From Hyphomonadaceae bacterium (GTDB lineage: Bacteria > Pseudomonadota > Alphaproteobacteria > Rhizobiales > Hyphomicrobiaceae), in contig JAIEQJ010000045.1 in the NCBI GenBank assembly GCA_019747815.1, positions 1-64,000 on the forward strand: a stretch of 64,000 bases of DNA, read 5' to 3'. The position numbers and the translations under genes were made by a program. The notes beneath the pieces were generated by a model. That model was not told the origin of the DNA. It saw nothing but the letters and a program-made list of their open reading frames with translations, and searched no databases. Shown here piece after piece: positions 8,794 through 18,581 of the stretch. Position 1 is the stretch's first letter. Every line of letters starts with the position of its first letter.

Positions 8794-9489
8794 TCAGCCC
8801 AGCTCTTGTGCTACCGGACCATCGGTGCAGGGCACCGGCACCAGGTCGGCGAACACGAAGCCGTCGCGGTCGACGATCTCTCCCGCACGCAGCGGAATCG
8901 GCGCGCTGAACATCGGGCCCGCGCTGACGAAGGTATGGAACTCGCCGTTCTCGCCGCACGGATCGACGCCGTCGGGCAGATCGCTCAGGAACGCGCGATT
9001 GAAGGTGCGCCCTGCGAATGTGCGGTCGAGCTTGCTGGGATCGACACAGGTGACACGCGCCACCAGTCCGCCGTCGATCATCTCGCCCGCAAGTGCGCGC
9101 GTGTCCCGCCCCCAGAGGGGAAACAATGGCGTAATGCCGGTGCCGGCGAGCTGGCGCTCGCGATAGGCGCGAATGTCGGCCAGGAACAGATCGCCGAAGG
9201 CCATCGCCGCAACGCCCTGCGCCCGCGCCTTAGCAACGAATGCACCCAGGATGCGTTCGTAGTCCGCGTTGGGGCAGGGATAGGGGATATCGATCACGTG
9301 CAAGTCGAGGTCGGCCGCCTTCGCCTGCGCCTCCAACAGCGCGCGCCGCACCGCGTGCATGGCGACGCGGTCGAAGGCGGCATTCACGGTGGTGAACAGG
9401 CCCGTGACCGGCCTCTCCCCCCCTCGCCGCAGCATCTCCAGGCACCAGGCCGAGTCCTTGCCCGAGCTCCAGCTCAGCCAGGTTTCCAT
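8794..9489 (-). CDS. Dph6/DUF71-like ATP pyrophosphatase
   Basis: Starting at the ATG at 9489 yields 231 residues. The N terminus WLSWSSGKDSAW is the PP-loop of adenine-nucleotide alpha hydrolases. The family motif PYPCPNADYE and the GDLFLADIR segment match the diphthine-ammonia ligase (Dph6)/MJ0570 family. Bacteria lack diphthamide, so the true substrate is unknown; ATP-dependent amide formation is expected. A longer frame upstream is out of the conserved domain and would overlap the sirtuin gene, which is divergent from it with about 100 bases between starts. Confidence 0.82.
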   Translation of the reverse strand: METWLSWSSGKDSAWCLEMLRRGGERPVTGLFTTVNAAFDRVAMHAVRRALLEAQAKAADLDLHVIDIPYPCPNADYERILGAFVAKARAQGVAAMAFGDLFLADIRAYRERQLAGTGITPLFPLWGRDTRALAGEMIDGGLVARVTCVDPSKLDRTFAGRTFNRAFLSDLPDGVDPCGENGEFHTFVSAGPMFSAPIPLRAGEIVDRDGFVFADLVPVPCTDGPVAQELG

Positions 9490-9589
9490 CCCGACACGAC
9501 CTTTCCCTTCGCGACACCCCGATTGCGGTGCGGCCCGTCGGCCGCTAAATCTGGCCGCCGATTGTGCCATGCGCGGAGGATTTGTCAGC

Positions 9590-10321
9590 ATGTCCCGCTT
9601 CAAGCGCATCGTTGTCCTCACCGGCGCTGGCATTTCCGCCGAATCCGGCATCTCCACCTTCCGCGACAAGGACGGTATCTGGTCCAAGGTCGACTATCGC
9701 GACGTGGCGACGCCGGAGGGCTTTGCCCGCAACCCGCAGCGCGTGCTCGACTTCTACAACATGCGCCGCAAGATGAGCGGCAACGCCCGACCCAACGCCG
9801 CGCACCTCGCCCTCACCGAGCTTGAGACCGAGCATGCGGCCAGGAACGGCGGCCGCGTGGTGATCGTCACGCAGAACGTCGATTCCCTGCATGAGGCGGC
9901 CGGCACCAAGAATGTGATCCACATGCACGGGCTGCACCGGCAGGCGCTGTGCAACCACTGCCAGGCGCGCCACCCTTGGGGACCGGACGCACCCGATCTC
10001 GGCGTGGAGCTTGCGTGCGCAGCATGCGGCAAGCCGGGCGGCCTGCGCCCCGACGTCGTGTGGTTCGGCGAGATGCCCTATCACATGGACCGCATCTACG
10101 AGGAGCTGGCGGCGGCGAACCTGTTCTTGTCGATCGGCACCAGCGGCAACGTCTATCCGGCCGCCGGATTCGTGGCCGAGGCGCGCAGCAGCGGCGCGCA
10201 CACCGTGGAGCTCAATCTCGAGCCGTCGGAAGGTGCCTCGCTGTTTCACGAGGCCCACCATGGCGCCGCGACCAAGGTGGTGCCCATGTTCGTTGACCGC
10301 ATTCTCAAGGGAGCGGCCTGA
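9590..10321 (+). CDS. cobB: NAD-dependent protein deacylase (sirtuin, CobB class III)
   Basis: A 243-residue sirtuin starting at the ATG at 9590, with GGAGGA nine bases upstream. GAGISAESGISTFR binds NAD, TQNVDSLHE is the catalytic-core signature, and HMHG holds the active histidine. The zinc-ribbon cysteines are CNHC and CAAC. The later SIGTSGNVYPAA segment completes the NAD pocket. Class III sirtuins remove acetyl, succinyl or malonyl groups from lysines. An acyl-specific Y-x2-R pair may be present in the FYNMRRK region. It is divergent from the Dph6-like gene. Confidence 0.93.
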   Translation: MSRFKRIVVLTGAGISAESGISTFRDKDGIWSKVDYRDVATPEGFARNPQRVLDFYNMRRKMSGNARPNAAHLALTELETEHAARNGGRVVIVTQNVDSLHEAAGTKNVIHMHGLHRQALCNHCQARHPWGPDAPDLGVELACAACGKPGGLRPDVVWFGEMPYHMDRIYEELAAANLFLSIGTSGNVYPAAGFVAEARSSGAHTVELNLEPSEGASLFHEAHHGAATKVVPMFVDRILKGAA

Positions 10322-10389
10322 GCCCGCTCAGGCCGGCCTCGGCCTACAGCCGGAGCGCACGCCCAGCCGCTCTTGCGGAGCCTTGGCGG

Positions 10390-10986
10390 CTACGCCGTTG
10401 CCGGCACTCCGCTGTCGCGCCTGCCCGTCAAGGCCAGGGCGATGAAGCTAATGCCCGTCGACAGCAGGTTGATGCCGACGAGGAGGCCGATGGCCCAGGT
10501 CGCCGAGCTTGGCAGGTTCATTCCGATCAGGATGCCGACGGCCACCGCGATCAGGCCGCTGAGCAATAGCCACATCCACCCCTCGTGCGGACGCACGCGA
10601 AAGGCCATGATCACCTCCAGCACGCCCTCCGCCAGGAAGAGTGCGGCAAGCAGGAGCGTGAGCGTGATGATGCCGGTGAACGGAAAGAACGCGAGCCACC
10701 CGCCGGCAATCAGATAGAGGATGCCGATCAGCAGACCGAACAGAAATCCGCTCCAGCGCGGAGCTGAGAAGGCGTGAATGATCATCAGCACGCCCCCGAC
10801 CATGAAGATCCAGCCGAGCGCCACCTTGGCGGCAATGGTCGAGAGCAGGGGAAAGGCGATGGCAGCAATCCCTGCCAGCACGAAGACGATGCCCAGAGCC
10901 AGAAACCAACCCCAGTTCTGCCTGATTTGCGCGCGGGCCGCCTCAAGCGCGCTCTCGATCTCCACCTGTGAGAATTGTTGCGTCAT
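10390..10986 (-). CDS. HdeD/DUF308-family multi-pass membrane protein
   Basis: A 198-residue protein with six hydrophobic helices in three hairpin-like pairs, beginning WGWFLALGIVFVLAGIAAI. The repeating pattern of glycine-rich helices and short loops is typical of HdeD, an inner-membrane protein linked to acid resistance in enterics. In alphaproteobacteria the role is unproven. It converges tail to tail with cobB. The upstream spacer is about 110 bases. Confidence 0.85.
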   Translation of the reverse strand: MTQQFSQVEIESALEAARAQIRQNWGWFLALGIVFVLAGIAAIAFPLLSTIAAKVALGWIFMVGGVLMIIHAFSAPRWSGFLFGLLIGILYLIAGGWLAFFPFTGIITLTLLLAALFLAEGVLEVIMAFRVRPHEGWMWLLLSGLIAVAVGILIGMNLPSSATWAIGLLVGINLLSTGISFIALALTGRRDSGVPATA

Positions 10987-11117
10987 GGTCAGTCTCCTTT
11001 TTTAGGAAAACCTCCCGTGTCCGAGGCCAGATTAGCACGCACCGGAAGGGCTGACGATGGCAGGCACTTCGGCGTCGCGTTAAGGTTTATGCGGGGCACA
11101 GTGCGCGCTCCGGGTGC

Positions 11118-11927
11118 TCACTTGTCCACGTGCGGCTCGATCAGGCTGCGGTAGGCGAAATCGATCTGGCGATACTCGTCCTCGCACATTTCGGCCCGCT
11201 CGCCCGGCAGATATCCGTCGCTCACGACGTCGGCGAACAGATTCTTGTCCGATCCATAGGCGATGCAGAGCAGATTGTATAAGCGCTGCGCGGGAGTGCC
11301 GTGCTCGTCCGCGTAGGTGATGTGACGTCCAAATCCCAATCGCGGCTTCGAGAGGTCGCGCGCGCTGTACACCCTCAGCTCGCTGGCATACGAATAGGCA
11401 CTGCCCAGAATCAGAGCCTTCTTCTTCTCGCTGGGAAAATGCAAAACAATGTAGGCCGCAAACTGGTCGGCGGCATCTTCCTCGCGGCCCAACACGGGAA
11501 CCTTGAGCAGATCGAACGCGGCATGGCCGGCCTCGTGCAGGAACGTGTCGACGGCCGGTCCCATGAACGCCTCTTGGGGCGTGAGGTGCTTGGGCCGCCT
11601 GGAGGAGTGGGCCGTCCTCCACATATCGTTGAGGTACTCGTAGCAGACCGTGACGACCGCATCCTCATACCACGCATTCGACTCGCCTTGGCAGCCCGCA
11701 AGCTCCAGCCGCAGCGTGCGCGGCCAGCGGATCTTGACCAGCAGGTCGCGCACACGTTCCAGCGCCTGCTGCTCCATGAGCATGTGGTAGAGCGGCTCGT
11801 GCTCCCCATCGACCGGTGCCACGTAGCTGATGGCGATCCGGTCGGACTGGGAGACTTGTGCGCGGGGAGCAGAGGCTCCCAGCACAAGCGCACAGAGGAA
11901 GATGGCAAGCGCGGCCCTGGACGGCAT
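11118..11927 (-). CDS. Exported DUF4344 putative zinc metallopeptidase
   Basis: Starting at the ATG at 11927 gives 269 residues with a signal peptide (LAIFLCALVLGASAPRAQ). The zinc motif HEAGH sits near residue 140, and REEDAADQFAAY supplies the distal glutamate of a gluzincin-like site. The protein follows the DUF4344 pattern, with several cysteines that may form periplasmic disulfides. The substrate is unknown. It follows the enolase-superfamily gene on the same strand by 47 bases, so they may be cotranscribed although no functional link is apparent. Confidence 0.8.
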   Translation of the reverse strand: MPSRAALAIFLCALVLGASAPRAQVSQSDRIAISYVAPVDGEHEPLYHMLMEQQALERVRDLLVKIRWPRTLRLELAGCQGESNAWYEDAVVTVCYEYLNDMWRTAHSSRRPKHLTPQEAFMGPAVDTFLHEAGHAAFDLLKVPVLGREEDAADQFAAYIVLHFPSEKKKALILGSAYSYASELRVYSARDLSKPRLGFGRHITYADEHGTPAQRLYNLLCIAYGSDKNLFADVVSDGYLPGERAEMCEDEYRQIDFAYRSLIEPHVDK

Positions 11928-11974
11928 GGGCAGCCTCCATGAGAAACGCCCCCGCGCAAGTCCCTGCAGCCCTG

Positions 11975-13084
11975 TTACCCGCCTACCAGGCAGGGTGCAA
12001 TCGCCGTCTCGTTCCAGTCCAGGCCCGTGCCCGGCGCATCGCGCAGTATGGTAAAGCCTTTCACCGGCAGCAGCGGGTCCTGCATCAGGTCCTGGCCCCA
12101 GTCCATGAACTCCAGCCAGTGCCTGGTCGGCGTGGCCGCCAGCACGTGCGCCGAATAGTCGGGCGAAAGGTGCGAGGAGAACGGCACCGCGCAGGCCTCG
12201 GCCATGCGGGCGAGCCGCATCCAGCCGGTGACCCCGCCGATGCGCAGCAGGTCGGGCATCACATAGTCGCAGGCGCCCGTCTCGATGGCGGCCTTGCCGA
12301 CGCGCCAGCTCCACCAGTTCTCGCCGATCTGGATGGGCGTCGCGAGCTTGGTGGCAAGGCGCGCCTGCGTATCGTAGTCGTCGTAGGCGACGGGCTCCTC
12401 GATCCAGGCGAGCCCCAGCCCGTCGATGGCGCGGCAGGTCTCCAGCGCGCTGACCGAAGGCAGACCCTGGTTGAAATCGCAGGAGATCATCACGTCCGGC
12501 CCGACGGCGCCGCGCACCGCCTGGTAGGCGGCAATCTCACCTGCCGCGCTGTCACGCCCCATGCGCAGCTTCATGTGCGTGAAGCCACCGTGCTCGGCCA
12601 GCATCTCTCTGGCCTCGCGGGCCACGTCCTGCGGCTCGGCAATGCCCAGCCCGCAACTGTGATAGGTGGGCAGCGGCGCATTGGTGCCGCCGAGCAGCTT
12701 GTAGAGCGGCACGCCCGCCTCGCGCGCCAGCGCATCGTGCAGGGCCATGTCGAGCATGGACAGCGCCATCTGCGCCACGCCCTCGTGACCCATGTGGGTG
12801 AGCGCCTTCTGGCAGGCGTCGTGCACTGCCGGCACGTCCGCCAGGCCGATCTTGCGGCCCTTGACCGAGGCCACCAATTCTTCGAGCAGGATCGGCACCA
12901 CCTTCAAGCCGACGGGCATGAACGTGAAGCCGAGCACCCGGCCCACGCCGCCGCCCCTCAGCTCCAGGTCGATCAGCAGAAACGGCCCGCGCGTGAAGCG
13001 GCCGACGCGTGTGTTGAGCACGCGCCTCACCGGCACCATCGCGCGCCGGATGCGCACGCCGGTGATCTCGATGGCAGCAGTCAT
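11975..13084 (-). CDS. Enolase-superfamily enzyme (mandelate racemase/muconate lactonizing type)
   Basis: A 369-residue TIM-barrel enzyme with a capping domain. The KLRMG (K-x-R) base is in strand 2. The three metal ligands appear to be in SCDFNQ, WIEEP and IGENW, and a SSHLSP segment is the C-terminal acid site. These features indicate an acid-sugar dehydratase, racemase or cycloisomerase. Which one cannot be told from sequence. The start ATG lies directly after a compact repeat-bearing spacer. It lies between the SDR and the metallopeptidase genes. Confidence 0.87.
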   Translation of the reverse strand: MTAAIEITGVRIRRAMVPVRRVLNTRVGRFTRGPFLLIDLELRGGGVGRVLGFTFMPVGLKVVPILLEELVASVKGRKIGLADVPAVHDACQKALTHMGHEGVAQMALSMLDMALHDALAREAGVPLYKLLGGTNAPLPTYHSCGLGIAEPQDVAREAREMLAEHGGFTHMKLRMGRDSAAGEIAAYQAVRGAVGPDVMISCDFNQGLPSVSALETCRAIDGLGLAWIEEPVAYDDYDTQARLATKLATPIQIGENWWSWRVGKAAIETGACDYVMPDLLRIGGVTGWMRLARMAEACAVPFSSHLSPDYSAHVLAATPTRHWLEFMDWGQDLMQDPLLPVKGFTILRDAPGTGLDWNETAIAPCLVGG

Positions 13085-13333
13085 GCTTGGCCCCTCCGTA
13101 CCGAGTTGTTCCAGTCCCTCTCCCCGCAGGCGAGGACAGGGAGAAGAGGAATGACGACCTGTCCCCTCTCCCCATTCTTCATGGGGACAGGGTTAGGGTG
13201 AGAGGCAGCCCACGCTCCAGCACCGAGTGCGTTGCTGCCCCCACCAGTCCGCTGCTGTCCCTCACCCCGCCCCCTCTCGTCATGGCGAAGCCATGCTTCG
13301 CATGGACGCAAGCGGGGAGAGGGAGAAAACGGC
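13085..13333. repeat. Intergenic mosaic repeat with nested hairpins
   Basis: This 249-base spacer carries repeated polypyrimidine tracts of the CCCTCTCCCC kind and their complements, plus a nested hairpin near 13272-13325. In that hairpin GCGAAGC pairs with GCTTCGC inside outer arms that read CCCCTCTC and GAGAGGG. Such elements are common between genes in Hyphomicrobiales. No coding potential was recognised. Confidence 0.6.
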
Positions 13334-14206
13334 TCAACGCATGCGCGTGGCGAGCTTGACGCCGGGCGGCGCCGGGATGCTGTCGGGCACGAAGAAGTCC
13401 GGCGCCAGCTCCTGGCTCTTGTCGACCCGGTACGTCTCGAAGTCCTTCACCCCGTGCTCAAAGAGCAGCGTGTCGTCGATGCAGAAGCGCCCGGTGAAAC
13501 CCCTGGCGTCCTGCGTCAGGATCACATGCGCCGCGTCGCCCATGATTGCCGGCGTACGGCTGCGCCTGGTCAGCGCGTCGCCGCCGAGCAGGTTCTGTAC
13601 AGCCGCGGTCGCAATGGTCGTGCGCGGCCACAACGCGTTCACAGCGATACCGTCACCTTTGAGCTCGCCGGACAGACCCAGCGCAATGATGCTCATGTTG
13701 AACTTGGCCATCGAGTAGGCGACGTGCGGGGCGAACCATTTCACGCTCATGTCGAGCGGCGGCGACAGCATCAGGATGTGCGGGTTGGCGCCCTTCTTGA
13801 GATGCGGGATGCACGTCTTGGACACCAGGAAGGTGCCGCGCGCGTTGATGCCGTGCATCAGGTCGTAGCGCTTCATCTCGGTGGCCGTCGACGGCGTCAG
13901 CGAGATGGCGCTCGCATTGTTGACGCAGATGTCGAGGCCGCCGAAGGTCTCGACCGTCTTGGCGACGGCCGCCTGCACCTGGTCCTCGAAGCGGATGTCG
14001 CACACGATGGGCAGCGCCCTGCCGCCCGCCGCCTCGATCTCATTGGCCGCCGTGTAGATGGTGCCCTCGAGCTTGGGGGTTGGCTCGGCCGTCTTGGCGG
14101 CGATGGCGATGTTGGCGCCGTCGCGCGCCGCCCGCAGCGCGATGGCGAGACCGATGCCGCGGCTGGCGCCGGTGATGAAGAGTGTCTTGCCCTTGAGCGT
14201 TGCCAT
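13334..14206 (-). CDS. Short-chain dehydrogenase/reductase (HSDL2-like)
   Basis: A 290-residue SDR starting at the ATG at 14206, which has GAGGAAA ten bases before it. The Rossmann motif is TGASRGIG; NNASAI follows, and YSMAKFN gives the catalytic Tyr-x3-Lys. The extended C-terminal region (about 50 residues, ending LATRMR) resembles the hydroxysteroid dehydrogenase-like 2 group, whose substrates are poorly known. NADP is likely because of the ASRG arginine. It shares strand and close spacing with the large exported protein upstream. Confidence 0.88.
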   Translation of the reverse strand: MATLKGKTLFITGASRGIGLAIALRAARDGANIAIAAKTAEPTPKLEGTIYTAANEIEAAGGRALPIVCDIRFEDQVQAAVAKTVETFGGLDICVNNASAISLTPSTATEMKRYDLMHGINARGTFLVSKTCIPHLKKGANPHILMLSPPLDMSVKWFAPHVAYSMAKFNMSIIALGLSGELKGDGIAVNALWPRTTIATAAVQNLLGGDALTRRSRTPAIMGDAAHVILTQDARGFTGRFCIDDTLLFEHGVKDFETYRVDKSQELAPDFFVPDSIPAPPGVKLATRMR

Positions 14207-14272
14207 GTGCGTTTCCTCTTCTTCCCGCGAGCCCGCGCCATGCCGGCTCGATGACCCTAACATGTGCCGCGC

Positions 14273-15835
14273 TCAGCGGCTCGGCCGCGTGTTGCCCAAG
14301 CGACGTGCCGCATCCGGCATCGGCCAGTCGCGTGCCCGATTTCCCGGCGTCAGGGGCGAGGGACGGTCCGGCGCCGGCGCGTGACCGACATCGGCTCCCC
14401 TGTCGCCGCCCGGCGCATCCTTGCGCCCCGTCAGCCGGCCCCACCAGCGCACCGGCGTCATGACCCCGTCCCGGATCAGAGCGAGCAGATGGTACGGCGC
14501 AGCGACCATGGCGGTGAGCGGGAGGAACAGGAGGCTGAAGGCGAAGGCACGCACACCGCGCGCCGCCCAGTAGCCGGTGCGGCCGGCATAGTCCGCGGCC
14601 AGCTCGGGCGGCCAAAGCCGCTGCCACCAGGCGCGCGAGAGCGGCACGCCGAACAGACCAAGCACCAGGAGCGCAAGATAGCCGGCCTGCAGCGCGGCAG
14701 GGATGCCCGGCACGAGACGCTGATCGAGCTCCTGCTGCCGCTCCCTGCTGCGCAGGTTGGCCTGCACCGCCGTGGGAACGACCTTGCCGGTGATGTCGGC
14801 CAGCAGTCCCGAGAAGAGATCACCCACCGGCCTCCCTGTCGCGGTTCCGGGCAGATCGGCGACCGCCGTGAGGTCGAGCGCGGCCCGCCTGCCGGCCGGC
14901 AGGGCGACGGCGGCGAGACGGCGGTTCGGCCCCCCGAGCGCATTGAGAAAATCGGCCATGCGCGCGCGCTGCAGCGCCTCTTCCAGGCCCTTGACCTCCA
15001 CCGTCAGCCAGAGCCAGTTGCGCCCGCCCGGCTGGCGCGGCGTAGCGGGTGCGTGCAGCACGATCAGGTTGGCATCGGCCGCCTCGGCGGCCCTGAACAG
15101 GTCCTTGAGCAGCAAGCCGCGCTCAGGCCCGCTGGACGGTTGGACGTAGAGCACATCGCGCTCGATGCGCCCGGTGATCAGCAATGTCTGACCGCGTACG
15201 GAGCCCATGGCCGCAGGCAGGCTGGCCGGGTCAATCACATCGACGAGCGCCCGCTTCGACGCCTTGTCGGTGCGCGGCCAGGCCGACAGCGTGGAAGGCC
15301 CGCCCGGCTCCAGCGCCAGCACGCGCACGCTTGCCCTGTCCAGCGGGCGCGCCAACTGCCAGGCGGCCTCCTCGAAGAGCCGCCGGTTGCTCATCTCGAT
15401 GACGAGGTTGGGACGCACCTCGGCGAAGATGCGCTCGGCCGCGCCTTCGCCCCGGCGCAGCACGCGGTAGCTCTCCGGCCCCGGGACGACGAACAGCTCC
15501 GCGCCGGCCGGCAGCCCCTTGAGCGTTGCGCGCTGGGCAAAGATCGTATCCTCGGGGACATAGACGGCAAGGCGCACGCCCGCCTTGGCCTCCGGATGCA
15601 GCACCGAGACGAGGCGCTTCATCTCATCCGGCGTGCCGGCCGTGAACGTCTCCCCCGCCCGGTTGACGAAGCGCCAATGGCCCTCCTGCGTCGCTTGCGC
15701 GGCCAGTGCCACACCGTCGCCCTTGGCCGGCAGCGCCTTCACGTGCTGAGCGGCCCTCTCAAGCGCGCCAGGGCCGTACGCGGCCGCGGCGGCAGGCGCC
15801 AGCAGAAGCGCCACGATCGCCAGCGCTCGCAGCAT
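14273..15835 (-). CDS. Large exported/membrane protein of unknown function
   Basis: Starting at the ATG at 15835 gives 520 residues with a signal peptide or anchor (LAIVALLLAPAAAAA). The periplasmic region is about 330 residues and the C-terminal half has two or three hydrophobic helices, including YLALLVLGLFGVPLSRAWW and FAFSLLFLPLTAMVAAPYHLL. It ends with a cytosolic proline- and arginine-rich tail. I recognise no catalytic motif or family. Gene order suggests cotranscription with the SDR (spacing 66 bases). A cell-envelope role is an inference from topology only. Confidence 0.6.
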   Translation of the reverse strand: MLRALAIVALLLAPAAAAAYGPGALERAAQHVKALPAKGDGVALAAQATQEGHWRFVNRAGETFTAGTPDEMKRLVSVLHPEAKAGVRLAVYVPEDTIFAQRATLKGLPAGAELFVVPGPESYRVLRRGEGAAERIFAEVRPNLVIEMSNRRLFEEAAWQLARPLDRASVRVLALEPGGPSTLSAWPRTDKASKRALVDVIDPASLPAAMGSVRGQTLLITGRIERDVLYVQPSSGPERGLLLKDLFRAAEAADANLIVLHAPATPRQPGGRNWLWLTVEVKGLEEALQRARMADFLNALGGPNRRLAAVALPAGRRAALDLTAVADLPGTATGRPVGDLFSGLLADITGKVVPTAVQANLRSRERQQELDQRLVPGIPAALQAGYLALLVLGLFGVPLSRAWWQRLWPPELAADYAGRTGYWAARGVRAFAFSLLFLPLTAMVAAPYHLLALIRDGVMTPVRWWGRLTGRKDAPGGDRGADVGHAPAPDRPSPLTPGNRARDWPMPDAARRLGNTRPSR

Positions 15836-15928
15836 GACAGAAACCGGCGACCGTTTGCGCTCAGTGCGGGGGCATGACGATCCGGACATCGGCATGGGAC
15901 GGATCATATCCCGCCATTGGGGCGAAGA

Positions 15929-16726
15929 TCAGCCTTTCCCTCTGGCCTTGGCAAAATCGGGCGGGCGCTTCTCCAGGAAGGCCGTGAACGCCTCGCGGGC
16001 TTCCGGCGAGCGCATGAGCGAGACGTATTCCCGCGCCTCCTCGTCGATCATGGCACTGATCTGCGCGTGATTTCTGCGCAGCAGGCGGCGCGAGGTCATG
16101 AGCGCCTGGCGCGGCTTGGCGGCCAGGCGCCTGGCGGCCTTCATCGCCGTGGCCTCGAGCTGATCGGCCGGGACGATGGCATTGACGATCCCCGCCTGTA
16201 GCGCCCGCTCGGCGCTGAACGGCTCGCCCAGGCAGATGAGCTCGAAGGCGCGCGGATAGCCCATGCGCTCGGGCGCGGTGATGGTGGAGCCCGCCTCCTG
16301 GATCAGCCCGAGGTCGAGGAACGGCGTGCGCAGGCTGGCCGTCGGCGAGGCATAGACCAGGTCGCAATGCAGCAGCATGGTGGTGCCGACGCCGATGGCG
16401 AGCCCGTCCACCGCGGCGATCATCGGCTTGGTCACCTTGGGCAGGCGGCGGATGAAGTCGAGCGAAGGCGCCGGAATGCCCTTGCCGTCGCCCGTCGCAG
16501 CGGCCTGCGCCCGGCGCATGAAGTCGTTGATGTCGTTGCCGGCCGAGAACACGCCGCCCGAGCCGATGAACACATGGCAGGCGATGGCGTCGTTCTTCTC
16601 CGACGCATCGAGTGCCTCCGACATGGCGTTGTACATGGGGCCGGTGAAGGCGTTCTTCTTGTCGGCCCGCAGGAAGCGGATGACCTGCACGCCATCCTCA
16701 ACCTTGATCTCGATGTCCTTGGCCAT
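15929..16726 (-). CDS. Enoyl-CoA hydratase/isomerase (crotonase fold)
   Basis: A 265-residue crotonase. The oxyanion-hole segment reads VFSAGNDINDF and the second is AIGVGTTMLLHCDLVYAS. The motif LGLIQEAGST has glutamate in the position typical of delta3-delta2-enoyl-CoA isomerases, so isomerase activity is possible besides hydratase. The ribosome site AAGGA precedes the ATG. It lies 79 bases after the acyl-CoA dehydrogenase gene on the same strand; together they form part of a beta-oxidation-like pathway. Confidence 0.88.
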   Translation of the reverse strand: MAKDIEIKVEDGVQVIRFLRADKKNAFTGPMYNAMSEALDASEKNDAIACHVFIGSGGVFSAGNDINDFMRRAQAAATGDGKGIPAPSLDFIRRLPKVTKPMIAAVDGLAIGVGTTMLLHCDLVYASPTASLRTPFLDLGLIQEAGSTITAPERMGYPRAFELICLGEPFSAERALQAGIVNAIVPADQLEATAMKAARRLAAKPRQALMTSRRLLRRNHAQISAMIDEEAREYVSLMRSPEAREAFTAFLEKRPPDFAKARGKG

Positions 16727-16805
16727 TCCGTTTCCTTCTTTCGGATCTCAATCTCAAAGCGGCGGCACGGCGGGTCCCCTCTCCTGCCGCGCCCGCCACC
16801 AGGGC

Positions 16806-18581
16806 TCACGCCGATAGTGCCTCGGGCGCCAGCATGAGGGTGGAGTCCGCACCGCCGACCACGGTCTCCTTCAGGCCCGGCGCGGCACTGGCGATGTTCT
16901 CGGCAAAGAACCGCGCAATGGCGATGGGCTGCGCCTGACCGCCGCCGCGCGCCGCCGCCAGCGCGCCGCGCGCCAGATACACGCCGCCCGCCGCCAGCCC
17001 GAAGAGACGCAGGTAGGGCGTCGCTCCCGCCATGGCCGCATCCGGGTTCTTCTGCAGCGCGCCGCCCATCCAGCGCGAGGCCTCGGCGAGCGCAACCACC
17101 GCCTCGCCCAGCCGCTCGCCCATGCGGCCGAACTCCGGCCGGTTCGAGGCGCGCACCTCATGCACGGTCTTGGTCAGCTCCACGATGTAGTCGGCCACCA
17201 CCTGGCCGCCGTCCAGCGGCAGCTTGCGTGTCACGAGATCGAGGGCCTGGATGCCATTGGTGCCTTCGTAGATCGGCAGGATGCGCGCATCGCGGTAGAT
17301 CTGCGCCGCGCCGGTCTCCTCGATGAAGCCCATGCCGCCGTGCACCTGCACGCCCATCGACGCCACCTCGCAGCCGATATCGGTGGAGAACGCCTTGGCA
17401 ACGGGCGTGAGCAAGGCGACGCGATTGGCGGCCGCTGCGCGCTCGGCCGGGTCCTTGGCGCGGCGGGCCACGTCCGTCTCCTTGGCGGTGACGAGGCAGA
17501 TGGCGCGCGCGGCCTGCGTCAGGGCCTTCATGGTCATGAGCGTGCGGCGGATGTCGGCATGCTCGATGATGGGCCCCATCTCGCCGCCCCGGCTCGAGGC
17601 GGTGCGCCCCTGCCGGCGCTCCTTGGCGTAGGCGACGGCACGCTGCGTCGCGCGCTCGGCCACCGACACGCCCTGGGTTCCGACCGCTAGGCGCGCCGCA
17701 TTCATCATGATGAACATGACGTTGAGGCCACGGTTCTCCTCGCCCACCAGCCAGCCGACGGCGCCGTCCTTCTCGCCGTATTTCATCACGCAGGTGGGGC
17801 TCGCATGGATGCCGAGCTTGTGCTCGACCCCCGCGCACACCACGTCGTTGCGCACGCCGGGCGACCCGTCCTTGTTGACCAGATACTTCGGCACCAGGAA
17901 CAGCGAGATGCCGCGCGTGCCCGGCGGCGCATCGGGCAGGCGCGCCAGCACGAGATGGATGATGTTGTCGGTCATCTCGTGGTCGCCGTAGGTGATGAAA
18001 ATTTTGGTGCCGAAGATGCGATAGGAGCCGTCCGCCTGCTTCTCGGCCCGGGTTTTGAGAGCGCCGAGATCGGAGCCGGCATGCGGCTCGGTGAGGTTCA
18101 TGGTGCCGGTCCACGCGCCGGTCACCATCTTGGGCAGGTAGGTGCGCTTCAGCTCCTCGCTTCCCTGCGCCTCGATCGCGTCGATGGCGCCGAACGTCAG
18201 CAGCGGGCACAGGCCGAAGGCCAGATTGGACGCGTTCCAGATCTCACCGGCTGCGGTGGCGACAATCTGCGGCAGGTTCTGTCCACCCCATTCCTCCGAC
18301 GCCGCAAGCGCGCCCCAGCCGCCGTCCGCGAACTGCTTGTAGGCCTCCTTCCAGCCATCGGGTGTCACGACCCTGCCGTTCACCAGCTTGGATCCGGCAC
18401 GGTCGCCCGGGGCGCTCAAGGGATCCAGCACCTCGGACCCGAATTTGCCGGCTTCCTCGATGACGGCGCGGATGGTGTCCTCGTCCACACCCTCCAGCAC
18501 GCCGCTGCCGATCAGCCCGTCGAGGCCCGCCGCGGTCTTGAGCGCCTGCATGATGTCGTCTACTGGAGCCTGATAGGTCAT
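16806..18581 (-). CDS. Acyl-CoA dehydrogenase (long form, with extra C-terminal domain)
   Basis: A 591-residue flavoprotein, longer than the usual 380. Flavin-binding MNLTEPHAGSDLGAL and IFGTKIFITYGDHEMT are in the middle, and the catalytic base region is YEGTNGIQALDLV. The C-terminal ~130 residues are the extra helical domain of the DmdC/AidB-like group, where members act on 3-methylthiopropionyl-CoA or medium- to long-chain acyl-CoAs. Substrate cannot be fixed from sequence. It heads the short run with the crotonase. Divergent from the VOC gene upstream. Confidence 0.9.
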   Translation of the reverse strand: MTYQAPVDDIMQALKTAAGLDGLIGSGVLEGVDEDTIRAVIEEAGKFGSEVLDPLSAPGDRAGSKLVNGRVVTPDGWKEAYKQFADGGWGALAASEEWGGQNLPQIVATAAGEIWNASNLAFGLCPLLTFGAIDAIEAQGSEELKRTYLPKMVTGAWTGTMNLTEPHAGSDLGALKTRAEKQADGSYRIFGTKIFITYGDHEMTDNIIHLVLARLPDAPPGTRGISLFLVPKYLVNKDGSPGVRNDVVCAGVEHKLGIHASPTCVMKYGEKDGAVGWLVGEENRGLNVMFIMMNAARLAVGTQGVSVAERATQRAVAYAKERRQGRTASSRGGEMGPIIEHADIRRTLMTMKALTQAARAICLVTAKETDVARRAKDPAERAAAANRVALLTPVAKAFSTDIGCEVASMGVQVHGGMGFIEETGAAQIYRDARILPIYEGTNGIQALDLVTRKLPLDGGQVVADYIVELTKTVHEVRASNRPEFGRMGERLGEAVVALAEASRWMGGALQKNPDAAMAGATPYLRLFGLAAGGVYLARGALAAARGGGQAQPIAIARFFAENIASAAPGLKETVVGGADSTLMLAPEALSA